Source: Mactra quadrangularis
Taxonomy: Eukaryota; Mollusca; Bivalvia; Venerida; Mactridae
Length of the DNA stretch: 64,000 nucleotides
Direction: 5' to 3'
Assembly: GCA_025267735.1 (NCBI GenBank)
Contig: CM046295.1
Location: 7,463,270-7,527,269 of the forward strand
This document shows positions 23,440 through 36,465 of the stretch, one piece after another (position 1 is the stretch's first letter; the number at the start of each line of letters is the position of its first letter). The notes beneath the pieces were generated by a model, which was not told the DNA's origin, ran no database searches, and was given only the letters and a program-made list of their open reading frames with translations. A program made the translations under genes and the position numbers.

Positions 23440-26400
23440 ATTTTCTTATCTCCTTTGGCAGCATCATCTTTAGCCTTTGTTCGTCTTTCTGATCTACGTC
23501 TACGTAAGCGTCTAAATGATTCGCGTAATGATTTCTTTAATGATTTCCTTCTAGACATTGGTGTATCAGAGGTTCCAGTTAAATCTACAAATATAATGAT
23601 ATATACATACAATATATGAACATTATCTACATCTTATATCAACAAAAGAGTATAAGAGAATAACAAGACCAGTAACTTGAATGTTTCATTTGAATGTTTT
23701 ATCACCGCTTAAACCTAATAGCCTGAAGCTCCGGACTACTGAACAATGATTTGAATGAGTGATAATTGTGTAAGTTGGGCTAGTTGATAATTTTGCTATA
23801 AAACATAATTATCTGGGCTAGTGCTCATGAGAAATTTAGACGATGACTGAATGTTTGCTTTCTTTTACATCCTTTTTTTTCAAATAAAAAGTCTACATGA
23901 TCTAATATTCAAATTTATGGGTTTTTTCCAGGCAGTACTAACAAAACATAGATGGATACAATGTAAAAATGTATACAGAGAACAATAGGATTATTTTTTA
24001 ATGCATGATTATAATAATGTGATAATGTGAACTAGATTTTATTGCACTTCACCAGTGAGAGGGAAACTTGATATTTTGAGTTCAAATAACATCTATTGAA
24101 AGTATAAAACTATGTCAACATGTACTAACCAAGTGGATTTAATGTACATCTACTTGTTACTTCTTTTTCTGTACATAATCTAATAATCCAAACCCATGAG
24201 CTGTACCTGCACAGACACTGTAAATATATGTTGCATACTAAGTTATAACTGTATTACATGAAATAATAACAAGATCAGTCCATGTCACCACTGATGCACA
24301 ACTGAGTAGAATAGCTCCAGTATTCTCCAAAAAGTGAAATTAAAATATTTTTGGATTAAACTCATTTATGTTATAAATTAAGTTGAAAACTGTAAAGAGA
24401 TTTTATAATTAAACAGAAAACGATTTTAGGGCCACAGCAAATAAAACTAAAAATTGAGTTATGCAACTTGGTATTTGACCACTAATAGTAACCGTGCAAC
24501 AAGTTTCAAATGAATCCTTTCAGTGGTTTTAAAGATTCTAAAGCACTTAACTTTAATGCAATTATTAACGACACTGGACACCTGCCTGAAAGCCTGCCCG
24601 CCCGAGTTGTGCCAAACTATTAGCCAATTTTTTTTGTTGAAAAATCTGGCTTAAAATATTACAGACAATTTTAATTGAATTTAATTAAAGTATAAACTTA
24701 GGCAAATTAATAAAATACTTACAGTTGCCATTCAGAATGAAATGTAAGAGCAGTACAAGCTGCTGGTGGGTATAACTGCATCATACATGTTGGTTGGAAA
24801 CCAGCTGGAAATTTAATATCACCTTCACGTGGATTTATTGCTTCATGTCCCTTCCATACAAAGTTATCTCTATCCCCTACAATATTGATGGTTACAGGCT
24901 TCACTTCCTGTTCCCTTTCTTCTCTTTCCATCAACAATGTGATCACCTGACAGGCGGTACCAGCAACAACTATAATTCATGTATCACAACAAGAATCAGG
25001 TATAAAAGAGCTCATGAAGAAGCAACCATAGGAGATATTACAATTTCAAGATCTTATAATAATAACAGCAATGTAAACCAATGATATATTTTATCACCAA
25101 CAATGTATGGAAAACATTCATTAATTAATTTATAAATACAACAAGAGCTGTCAGAGGAGACAGCATATTCGACTTAGTAAGTATTGTCACAGGAGATGTG
25201 GTTGATGATAAACAACCATAAATAAATGATTAAAACGTTTTTAATTGGAGTTTGTCTTCCTTATTCAAACATTGTTGATGATAAGGAACATACATATTTT
25301 ACAATTTGAAAATATGACCATAACAAATTTAAAGTAAATAAACAAATAAAAAATTAAAGAAAAATTTAAGTTCATGGAGGACAATTTTGAAAAAAAAATG
25401 TATTTGGAGTTATGATTCGTGTCACATGAGATGTGGTTGATAATAAGGAACATATATTTAAAGTTTGAAGTCAATACCTAAAGAAATAAAAAAAAGTTGC
25501 AGTAAAAACATTTTTTTTAAAGAGAACTACAAGTTCAAGGGGAAAAAATATTGAAAAAAATGTATTTGGAGTTATGATTCTTGTCACATGAGATGTGGTT
25601 GATAATGAGGAACATATATTTAAAGTTTGAAGTTAATATCTTAAGAAATAACAAAGATATAGAAGGAAGTATTTAACTGCACAATAACTTTAATCTGTGC
25701 ACAAAAACTTTAATCAGAAAAGTAGACGCAGACGTCGGGGCGAGTAGGAGAGCTCTACATTACTATGTAAAGTCGAGCTAAAAATGGGTCATTCCATTAA
25801 AACAAAAGTTAATACATAATTTTAATTAAAACTTGTAAGCTTGAAAGATCAAGAGTAAAAACATTCCTATATATTTACCCAGTAAGTAGAAGATCTCTGG
25901 AGTTAGCATCAGTGTTTTCAGTTTTACCTCCTGTGATTGGCCATTCCTACAACAAAATATACAATAAAACACATGTATTAAATATATGTAACATCTACAC
26001 AAATCATGGGTAACTGGAAAAAAATCTTTTCAGTCTCACATTTCAAGAAGGTTTTTGCAAAGTTTTTGTCATTATGAAAATATCAAGCACTATAATTACA
26101 CTTGTACATACATGTATTAATGGCTGAAAGTCCAATATTTTCAAATTCTGAATTTCAGTATTTCAACAGTTTTTACATAAAAAGTACAGAGCCGCCTGGT
26201 TACCTCAGTTGGTAGCACGCACGTCTACTGATCGAGGGGTCGTGGGTTTGATTCATGGGCGGGGCATGCTTTCGTGGAGCTTGGTCATGAAATTATTTCT
26301 AAGGCCATTCTCCCTCCTACCAATGATTTTTAATTATTAGGGCAGTTGTCAGTCACTGATGAAAGTATGCGCTTAGTAGTTGGTTAACAGATAAATCCAG

Positions 26401-29400
26401 AGATTTAGCCTTTCAAGGGGGAGTGAGTAGGTTGACCGACCCCCATAATATAACCTATACAATGTGTTGCTAAGGTGTTAAACCAAACAAACAAACAATA
26501 AAAGGTACCTTTTCAGGTCCAAATAACTTCAGGACCAGTCCATAAAACTTGCAACAATGCATATTTGTAAAATCTAATGTAACAAATGATTATAAGGAAA
26601 GCTCACCCTTTTAGAATAGCTGGACATTTGACTTTGGCCGACATCAACAAGTTTGGTCCACAATTGTTCAGGTACATTACTAATATGTTGTGAACAGGTA
26701 ATAGCTGATGAGTGAAGACTGTTCATATATGGTAATTGAAATGATGGCCATTTATCACTGTCTAAATCTATAACAACCAGTTCTTCCTCGGCTAGGACTA
26801 TCAACGAGTGTGGCTCATCATATTCTGAAGTAAAATTAGAGGTGAAACAATAGGTCGACTTATTCCTGTATCTTGATAGTTAATCGTGCGATAGCAATAT
26901 GTTGATACAACTTTTTCAAGTCAATAAATATCAGGATAGTTTCCCTGACTAATGACTGTTTGTTATAAGAATAAGCTAATAAGAAGGCCTATGTTCTTAT
27001 ATATACACTGCTGTACTTCAATAAGAAACAAAATGAAACAAAGACTTTCTGAGAAAACATGAACATACAATTACTTACATATGTCTCAGTCAATACATAT
27101 TGCTCAGTCCTATAAGTACAACTTAATTACTTAAATTCTAACCAGTTTTTAGTTAATTAAATAAAGTTAACTACTTAAAGACATTTTACAAAGAGTTCTA
27201 TACAAACAACAAGTATTTCTGGGCATGTTTTTTCTATGTATGTAATTAAATTAAGAAACTAATCAATTTCTAGCCAGCTAATAGTAGGACATATGACAAT
27301 CCTAGTAAGAACATGTAAGCCTGTGGCAATCCCTGTAAGACATGGTTTGAACTTTAGAAATAGGACTATAATCTTAAAGTACAAGGAGTATAAAATTGAA
27401 TCAACTAAAAACAAAGAAGACATTCCTAGACAATATAGACATATCAGTCCGACAATAACTATAATTATAATGACATAATGTAACCTAATAGTACATAATC
27501 AATGGTACGACATGCACAAAAACACAACTATTATAAAAACAAACATCACTCTACAACAGTGCTATTGACATTATTATTAAAAGAACATTAAATTATCATT
27601 CTTAGTACTGTACTTTACCACAGAGTGTACCCAATGTTGAAAAAAACCTAGCATCTGATATAGACTAAGTCAAAATTATTTATATCTAAGGGGTTTTTAC
27701 AGGCAGATTACTAGCAAGGGGTCTAAGCCCATCTATTTCAAACATAATGGAAAATGAAGTAATTGTATAACAGTAGTTTTTGTTAAAACAAGTATTGCCA
27801 ATTTCTTTAACAAGCTATAAATGATGAATCTCAGGCATGCCATTGACCACATTTCCTCCAAGCCATAAAAAGTCCCTTATTAACATGTTAATACTATGTT
27901 TACAATAACACGAAGAAGACAACAATTAAAGCCTGAAATCAGGCCCAGGCCTGAAAAACAGGCCTCACCCCTGTAATCTGAAGCAAGTTGTGTAGGTAAG
28001 TCACTATCTAGCTCTATTTAGTTTCTTTTTTTTATAGCAAGCAACGGTTTTGCTTTAAGGTAGCAAAACCAAAATTTGCAGACCTGACAAATGGTGGAAT
28101 GTCTGGAATGTATTCAGCAAGCAAGTAAAGAAATGCAACCTAGCACTACATAGAATCAAACATTTGTAAAGGTTATCTTCACATAACCCCCAGTAGCCAT
28201 ATCCTGACCCACCAATCTCTGAACTCACATATGCCTTATTAACATTTTGAAAAAAGGAAATAAATACAACAACAACAAATTCACATACCAGTTCTGTCAT
28301 CATCAGTATCGTTTTCATTAGCCGAAACGAAATCAATAACTTTGGAAGTAAAGTCAAGGGTAACATGATTAGATCCTTGCATCACGCTAACCGTGTGTTT
28401 ATCTCCATAACTAGCTCTTGGCATACCACCAGAAAATATGATAATTGGATCACTGAAAATATATAGTAAATAAATAACCTGGTTCTGTAGCGCAGTCGGT
28501 AACGTGCTTGGATTTTGAATCTAGTGTCTAAATGGGGGTACGGGTATAAATAACATCCGGGGAGATTATATCCATCCATGAAAACTTGACAATAATGTCA
28601 ATTTTCTTCCTTTCAAAAGGTATATGGTGAAGTTTCCGGCCTTGTGGAAGGTTATGATAGTACTGGTCACAGACAAGGGTCCAAGAAATCTATTACGCTG
28701 TAAAAAATCAAAATAATTGTGCTGACATGATGTTAAACCCAGAATAAAATAAAATATTTTTCAAATTACTAGAATAGCATGTTCACAAAGACTAGCAAAT
28801 AGGAATTGAATGGCAACAACATTTTTTAGATAAGACAGTTATCTACAGTAGAGCAACTGTGATCCATGCTGTAATGAACCATCTTTGGTCAATATGAACA
28901 ACATTTAACATTATACTATGTCCTTTTTTTCACCCTTATACTTGCAGAATGTCAAGTTTTGATATTTTTTTTGTAAATCTTTATCATTTTTTGTTACCAA
29001 TGAGAAAAGGCAAAATTTCATCCAAATTTTGGGTTAACTAATCACTAAATCTCACAAATACAATACTAACTGATTACATTGAGTCAAGAAGCATTGTTAA
29101 TATCAATTTTCATCACAAAAAATTCAAGGCTTTGTATCAATGACATTTAATATCATTGACAAAAAATAAACCCATCTATTTCTTAATGATAGCTTATTTT
29201 CTTCACAAAAAATACTATACATCAATCCAATTTAAAAGATTTATATTATAGCATGTAAAAGACACAAGGTAACATCTAACATTGCACTAATGAGATTTAA
29301 AACCACTTCAAAACAAGCATATCATGAGGAAATAATTACTATGATATTTAATGCACATAAATTGTACACAAAAAATTGCCATACAAATCAACCTATTAAG

Positions 29401-32400
29401 ATACAAAAATAGATGACTCATTTAATTCATCCCAAGTTGTAACTTTTTACATCAACTGCAATACGACTCACATGTACTTACGCTTTAGCTGTTTTCCAAT
29501 CCACTTTGCCAATAGATTTGCAAGGAAATGGACCTGAATAAAAAATGTATAAATATATGTTTGCGTGTTCATTACCTGTCATAGTATTTAGGATAATTAT
29601 AGATCTATAAATGCATCACATTTCTTTAATTGCATGGAAAATAGTAGAAAACATGAAACTTAAAAATACTTCTAAATGATGTATTTAAAAGTGATAAGAC
29701 ATCAAGTGCACTTTGACTAAAAATAATAAACATGCAGCGATATAATGTTTAACGTGACGTAAGAATACACTGTCCTCCACAAGTTCCTTCACACATTCAC
29801 AACTTACAATGTACTTAAAAGAATTTCAAAAAGTTGTAAAAGCAGTTTATTGGTAATTGATTTTCAATTTTGCTTTTTATAATTAGTACATTTGTCTTAT
29901 GGATTTGAAAAAAACAAAATTATTTCAAACTTGATATTTGTCCGTTGAGATACAGAAACCACAATTTCGAAGGCTCATAGATAACTTTAGCTGCAACTTA
30001 AAAAAATGAAATGTACCATACAGTTTTACATTATCATAATTCACAAATTAAGTCTCATAGGTCCTTTCCCAGAATCCATTAATACTTTACCCATAATGCT
30101 CAAACCCTAGCACTAGTGGTACTTAATCCAAGCCAAAAAGAATATTTTACATAGATGGACTAGTTGATAATTTACCAAATATGATATAACATAAGAAACC
30201 GGTTTTATGGTGGAGAAGATTCAATGCTACGACTAGGAATTGAACCATTGACTTCTGGATGAACTGTCTGATGCCCCAAATCATTGATCTAACTAGATAG
30301 AGTTTGACGATAAACAAAATTTCAACAAATAAACAAAACTAAAAGCCTACCATATGGTGTAAGAGCGGATTCTTTTGGGTCAGTGGAATCACTACTCCAT
30401 ACAATATAACTACCATCAGCATGAGAACTCATGAACTCTTCACCATTTCTTGACCAACATATAGATTCCAACTGCTGTACAACAAACATAGTTATATCAA
30501 TAAATGCATATAACATAGTTAAATATAATTTTTGGGGGTTGGAGGTTACACTGTGTCAACACAAATTATGGCCATTTTATGGTTTATACTCATTTATTCT
30601 AGCATGATTTATAAACAAGTTCTTACATCTTAGATAAATCACTTTCAAGTCTGCTTCCTGGTCCCCCAGTACCAAGCTAGTAGGATTAAGTTTCTTGTTC
30701 AAGGAAACAATGAGGTAGGTTTTGGATAACCAGAACTCATCTTCCCTTCCACAGGGCTGACAACTTCTCCATATATCTTAATAATGGAAGAAAATCAACA
30801 GTGATGTTGAATTTTCATGGGATGATTCAACCAGCCCTATTGTGCTGGGTGAGGCATAATTCAGCCTTGACCAGAGATAGGTGAAAACTTATTGGCTTAT
30901 GCAAACTAAAGTATCCAGTGCCTAACCAACCCTCAAAATAGAAGTTTAACACAAAGTACCAATCTTCATCATGAGTATTAAAGTAGGCTTGTTAATGATA
31001 AATAAGTATAGAAAAAATTATGAAACCGTGGACTCTGCACAAAATGCATCCTAATAGATCAGAGAGAACTAAACTAGAGGTAAAAGTGATATTGATCTGT
31101 ATATATAGATGATAAAGTTCAAGTTGAAGCATAGAATCTATATACTGTTACCTGTGTAGAATTATAAGTTTGTTCAGCATCACTGGCTTTAATGTCCCAT
31201 AAAACAATCAAACCTCTATTATAACCTATCAGAAACTGTAAAAAATAAAATATGAAACATTTATACAAACACACAGTAGCAGCTTTGCCTGAAAGGTAGA
31301 CTCATAGAGTATGAAATATGAGTTAAATGTACTATAACAGGGAAAGTTTAAATTGGCATTAATTATCAATAAATTTCTGAATTCTATGATTTCAGCAAGT
31401 TTTTAAACGGGAAAAGAATCTTTGGAAATTCTACTTCTAAAACCATGATCTTTTGCCCAAGTATCTTGTAATGGAATAATATATGCTGACTAAATTTACG
31501 CCATCTCAGGGCTGGCGAAATCAATCGTCTGTATTGTCAGTGTTGTCCGTGTTGTCCCAAGGCAAGTACAGAAAGTGGATTTTTCAATAATTTCATTCTA
31601 TAATGTTCATATGGACAAGTAACTTTTACCAGTTGGCAAGAACAGACAAGTTAACAATTTTAAGATTTTGCTAGCCCTGGATCATCTTAGGCAACACTGC
31701 AATGGGTTAACACAAAACTAGTGTAACTGCATGAAAATAAGGAAAGATGTAGACTAGCTTTGCTGCTCTCCCATCTATTGAATTTCTCATAGAAGATCAG
31801 TCTCTGACTTAGTGGAAAAACCATATAACTAACAATCAACCTTTCAGGACAATCAAGGATATAAGTTCTAATAGATGCAATAAAATGGTTCATAAAAATC
31901 ATTCACTGCCCTAATTTTCTCATATACTTACCTGATTTATTACATTACAATTTACATATATAATAGCAAAAGGCAAAACTATCAACTAGCCTGACTATAT
32001 GAACAGGGCTCGAATTTAAGTTTGCATACTTGCAAAATGTGAGTGGATTTTGAAAATTGTGAGTAACTTTAATTTTAACTTGCAAATTTTCGCAAGTTAA
32101 AATCGACGCAAAATATTACCATCTAAACTAATGAGGTTTCGATCAGCATTAAACGGCCAGATATATAGATAGTATTTAATTAAAGATTCACCCTTAAAAG
32201 GTCCACATTCTTCGTCTATCCAGCAATAACGCCCTTGTTCTATCTACAGTAAAATATACTACTTCGATGTGTTTTATTGCATATAAGAATAGAAAATATG
32301 CATGCTATTAAAATTTTGAGACAAAGGCAAATGATTTTGAGATGAAATTAAATCGACTCGCAAAATTTTGCAAGTCCAATTTTTTTGTTAAATTCGAGCC

Positions 32401-35400
32401 CTGTATATGAAATAAGTAATTTTCACTAATTTTCAAGCTTTGGGTTAGTAGGTTAAGAAGAGAAATGGAATTTAATTTATCATTCAGTTTGTATCATTTA
32501 CTCTATATCAGTTAATCTATCATTATTTTTACTAGCATGCCTTAGGTACAAACTATGCAAGTCAATACAATTAACAATACAGTAAAACATTCCAGCAATG
32601 TCATGTCAACTTGATCAGATTTCAGATATATTACTTTGAGTTAGACAGAGTTCAATAAGTATAATAAAACATGCAAACAGACAAACAACTCTCACTTCAG
32701 ATAGAACCACAATGACTAATCGATAGAAACAAACAGTTCAAGTACAGATTGGAATGCTCATTTTTTTATACTGGGTTTAACACCTACACAATTTTTTAGG
32801 CTATTTTACAGCATCCAGTGCACATAGCCTAGCTTTTCTGGACCCCTGTCAATAACCAGTACTAACATTATTGTCAATTTTTCATGAAAGGGTATAACCT
32901 CCCGGGTGGGATTTGAACCTGTTCCTCTTTTGAGACACAAGATTTGAAATCAAGGCACGCCACCAACTGCGCTACTGACCTGGGTTTGGAATGCTTAATG
33001 TCATTAATCAATACATTAATTGTGTGGTGATGATATAGTGTTTCAATATAAAAAGTCATACTACAACAAAGCCGACTGTATGGAGATAAATTTTGACTTA
33101 AAATTTATTACAATGTGGGCCTACCACATTATGGACAAAATATTCAACAAAATTACAATTTTCACAAAAAAGGGAATTTTCACAAAGTGGTAATTTTTCA
33201 CATAAAAGACTAGAATTTTCACATTAAATTCAAATAAAATAGTTTTTGATGTGACTGTAGTAACATCTTTCTCTCTTATATTTGTCAGTCATTTATTACT
33301 TCTTAATGGGGATAAATAAAGAGATACTTGATAAATGTATTGATAAATTTACCTTATCTGGGTTTTTAGAATGCACAGCAATGGATTCAACAGCTCCAGG
33401 GTTGACTTTAAAGTCATCAGGCACACTGAAAATATACAATCACATAGAATACTTTTGAGACAACCCCCACATAAAAATACATTCTTAAAAATAATAACAA
33501 TGTAAGGGAAATTCAAGTGTTAATCACTGACATTTAAACTCCATGGAAAATACACTACAGTGTATCATGTTTAATAGCCAGTAACAGTATTCAAAGAAAC
33601 AATTTTATATTATTATAAATTATTTCCTTTCGCAAGTAGAATAAAAGCAAAAACATTTCAATACAGTCATTGAAGTGTTTTTATACGTTGATTTATAGTT
33701 TGAAGTTAATCTACTATGCTCACATATTTTATTTAACCCACATTTAACCAATAACATGGCTGCATACTACCTCAGTCATCGCTTTTACCCACTAGCCTGT
33801 AACCCAGAACTAGTAAACATTTATTCAGGTTACCGGTAGTTGAAGTTACATTTTCATACAGTAAAGCTAGCTGATAATTTGGCCCTTCATTATATAACAT
33901 AATACATCAGGCTGGTGCTTGAGAATATTTAAAGGCTACGACAGCTTCCTCATGTAAAACACAAAATTAGCAGAAGGAAGCATTGTGCAACAGATGGTAG
34001 AAAATATGCAAATTATGTTCAGCTATTGATCATAACCAATATTAGCAGAATAATCTTTGTAACACAAAAAAGCATTTGGATTCTCCTGCTACAATAAAAG
34101 ATCATTAACAAATACAAAATTTAAAGCACAAATTTGCTTCAAATGGGAAATCTGTCATCATAGCACTAGCTTAATTTATTAAACTTTATGGTAATGGGCA
34201 AAATTATCATCTAGCTTATGAAATCAGAAATTTTTACAGGTCTTAATCAATTTTCATTAGTCCAGAGCTTTAAGGTAGTGGGTTAAAGCACTGACTGACA
34301 TCAAATAAAGTACATGTACTCTATTTTCAAGCACATCAACCAAATAACAAAAACAACAAAATACTTGGTTTCAGTTTTACCATTATATTTATGAAGGCCA
34401 TAATACTATGTAATCATTGAATGGAAGACTGAAACATTATTATTACATCTGGTAAAGTCACCCAGATTATTACTGAACAAACCTCAAATTATCTTTATAT
34501 AATACTCATTCACTAGACCAAAAATAAACCTAACAGATAATGTGATATAATAACATACAATTTCCACTTGTTTCACATCATTACAAGTAATTCATTCATA
34601 AAGATTGTCTGTTAACAAAGAGAATGTATCTTGCATATAATTTGAGAATATTATCAAGAATTTTGAACTCTTCGAAAGTTTTTCATTGGGTTTAAAGTTG
34701 TGTGAACACAAAATATGGTCATTTTGATGCATTTTGAAGGGTAAAACTAGCCAAAGTGAGGCTCGACCCAGCAACACCTTCACTAGACTGGAAATCCTGC
34801 ATATAGCCAAATGCACCAGAGACCTGGGTTCTATTTATTTATTGGATTAATGCCGTATCAACAGATTTTAGGTCATTTCACGGTGTCCAGCGCACCTAAC
34901 CTAGCTTTCCTGAGTACTCACCCACCCTTCCACAAGGCCGGAAACTTATCCATATTATCTAATCAGTGGAGGAAAATTGACATTCTTGTCTAATTTTCAT
35001 GGAAGGGTATAACCTCCCCGGGTGGGATTCAAACCCGTACCCCCCTTGGGACACGAGATTCCGAATCCCAGCGCACTACCAATTGGACCTGGGTTCTTAT
35101 GAAGGGTCAAGGCAATAAATAGATTATCACTATTTAAAAAAAGAGAGGAAAATAAAACCATCCAATTTAACTTTTTTTAATTTCACCAATCTGAATCATA
35201 AGGTGAAGCAAACCTCCACTCTTTATATCATATAGTATCCACCAAAAGTTGGGGGACAAAAGAAACTTACTACAACTCTTCAATTTTGATGATTATTGTC
35301 ATAGAATCATTGTTTTTGATATAGATTCTATTTAGGTATGGTTTGTGATAGAAGGAAAACAAATTTCATGAATGCAACACATTTATAAGATTCAGCATCT

Positions 35401-36451
35401 GACATCCTGAAGCCTCAAACCCAAGTTTATAGTAATTATTTTCCATAACATAGCTTTTAGGTTATTTTTGTTGTCTCGGTTATAAGTATAATGATAACCC
35501 AAAAAATTAAGCAAACTTAGAGGCATTTCAAGATAAACAGTTAAAAATTTCAGATTAAAGCTATTTAATAGGCCTACGAAGTGAAAATGTCTCCGAACTT
35601 TTGGTGGGTACTGAATATCCAGTACTGGGATACTTATTAAAGAAATATGCAAGTCATGTTGTATGCAATAATTTACAAATTACAAATTATTAGCCAGATG
35701 TCAGAAGTAATATGTGCAACTATTTTTTTATTTAGTTTCAAATTAGACAAGGGGTAATTAGAAAAACATAAAGTTGATCAATTTAAAACACTTTCTCGTC
35801 CATGTTTTTATACTATATACTGCTTCCATGTGCAGTTTTGTGAAAGTCTTTGAGCAGGTTGTAATGACTTTGACCTGTATACATGTACAGTCAATTTTGT
35901 AAGGTTATATTAACTTTGAAAAACAAAAGATGAAGTTCATACTTGTACAATACAACCCAATGCAAAAAAACAACAAAATGAAGACAACTTGGAGTATAGT
36001 ACCAAAGAATATCCAATTTTTGTTCATCAAAAATTCTTGGACAAATAAAATTTTGAGTATAACAGATCATGCATACTTGAAATAATTTTAATAAAATTAA
36101 AACTTACAATATGAAAAATATTTTGATTCATGTATTTATAAACTAATTAATACCAAGTTTGGAATTTGCTCAGATGAGTCTTATGTCTTATTAATTTTAT
36201 GGGTATTAAAATGTGAACTGATTTGTGCTAAAAAAAACATGATTTAATCCAAGAACTTTTGGACAGCTCTGTATACACAAGTGAAAGGATTCTAGAGTAC
36301 TCACTTTTGCAGGACAACATCTTGATAGATGATTTGATCCATTAAAGTAAAAGACTTTACATCTAATATAAGAATATTGCCACCTTCTGTTCCTAGCAAC
36401 AATTGTTCATGGTTGGTTGTCAAACAACAAGCTGATACTGTCTTCATTTTA
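23440..36451 (-). CDS. LLGL: lethal giant larvae (LLGL) polarity protein, internal exons
   Basis: LLGL is a WD40-propeller scaffold of the basolateral cortex, opposed by aPKC-Par6. Minus-strand exons seen: 36451-36305, 33425-33353, 31235-31152, 30474-30351, 29533-29482, 28452-28289, 26824-26607, 25946-25879, 24969-24723, 24217-24130 and 23584-23440. Splice phases fit at all joins except 25879/24969. Matching stretches are LLLGTEGGNILILDVKSFTL, FLIGYNRGLIVLWDI, QLESICWSRNGEEFMSSHAD, IIIFSGGMPRASYGDKHTVS, LAEEELVVIDL, LHSSAITCSQHISNVPEQLW, EWPITGG, FVWKGHEAI, FPAGFQP and AGTAHGFGL. The last exon is the basic aPKC-target stretch RRKSLKKSLRESFRRLRR. The HSSAITC, WKGHE and phospho-region motifs fit LLGL rather than tomosyn. 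Not found: the N-terminal ~150 residues, the exon after EWPITGG..LLLTG, and the C-terminal half. One base is missing in an A run near 24164-24168. Introns hold SINEs and MITEs; 26825-28288 and 29534-30350 show nothing else. Confidence 0.9.
25150..25760. repeat. tandem repeat ending in a dispersed mollusc-type repeat
   Basis: The phrases 'ggagttatgattcgtgtcac', 'gagatgtggttgataat' and 'aggaacatatatttaaagtt' occur about three times (near 25190-25300, 25400-25480, 25563-25640). A relative is at 62050-62120. The segment ends in 'gtcggggcgagtaggagagc'. It occupies the place where an LLGL exon is expected. Confidence 0.65.
26189..26500 (+). mobile_element. tRNA-headed SINE, family C, copy 1
   Basis: The head is gcctggttacctcagttggt (A box) and cgtgggtttgattcatgggc (B box). 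The body has 'agtcactgatgaaagtatgc' and 'agtagttggttaacag', and the tail is (ACAA)n. The copy at 48953 matches along its length. It lies in an LLGL intron. Confidence 0.8.
28480..28755 (+). mobile_element. tRNA-headed SINE, family A, copy 2
   Basis: The diverged head is ctggttctgtagcgcagtcg. The 3' end is 'gtgctgacatgatgttaaac' then an A-rich tail, matching the 3' end of the 40372 copy. It is inserted just upstream of an LLGL exon. Confidence 0.7.
30680..30960 (-). mobile_element. degenerate SINE fragment, family A-like
   Basis: It keeps 'cttcccttccacagggctga', 'aacttctccatat' and 'gaaaatcaacagtgatgttg', which match the body of the minus-strand family A copies. The tRNA head is unrecognisable. 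Confidence 0.5.
32004..32403. mobile_element. hAT-type MITE, 400 bp, perfect 8-bp target duplication
   Basis: The left end is CAGGGCTCGAATTTAA and the right end its exact inverse TTAAATTCGAGCCCTG. TATATGAA flanks both sides (31996-32003, 32404-32411), the 8-bp duplication typical of hAT insertions. Internal 'acttgcaaattttcgcaagt' forms a further hairpin. No coding content; it lies in an LLGL intron. Confidence 0.93.
32765..32986 (-). mobile_element. tRNA-headed SINE, family A, copy 3
   Basis: The minus-strand head is acccaggtcagtagcgcagt with B-box-like ggttcaaatcccacccggga. The body is shortened relative to other copies. It ends near tgggtttaacacc on the plus strand. Confidence 0.75.
34828..35096 (-). 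mobile_element. tRNA-headed SINE, family A, copy 4
   Basis: The minus-strand head acccaggtccaattggtagt has lost part of the A box; the B-box-like segment is ggtttgaatcccacccgggg. The tail is (TAAA)n, seen as ctatttatttattgg on the plus strand. Frames here are shadows. Confidence 0.8.
35233..35612. mobile_element. MITE with ~25-bp imperfect inverted repeats
   Basis: The left end is tagtatccaccaaaagttgg and the reverse-complemented right end is cagtacccaccaaaagttcg, both continuing g(a/g)gac. The interior is AT-rich and non-coding. A single right terminus of the same family is at 13850-13890. Confidence 0.7.
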
Positions 36452-36465
36452 CTGAAATAAAATAA

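Noticed and set aside
23440..36451. Tomosyn/STXBP5 rather than LLGL
   Set aside because: LHSSAITC, FVWKGHE, FPAGFQP and the aPKC-target stretch match LLGL; tomosyn lacks that phospho-region and would have a different sequence at these sites.
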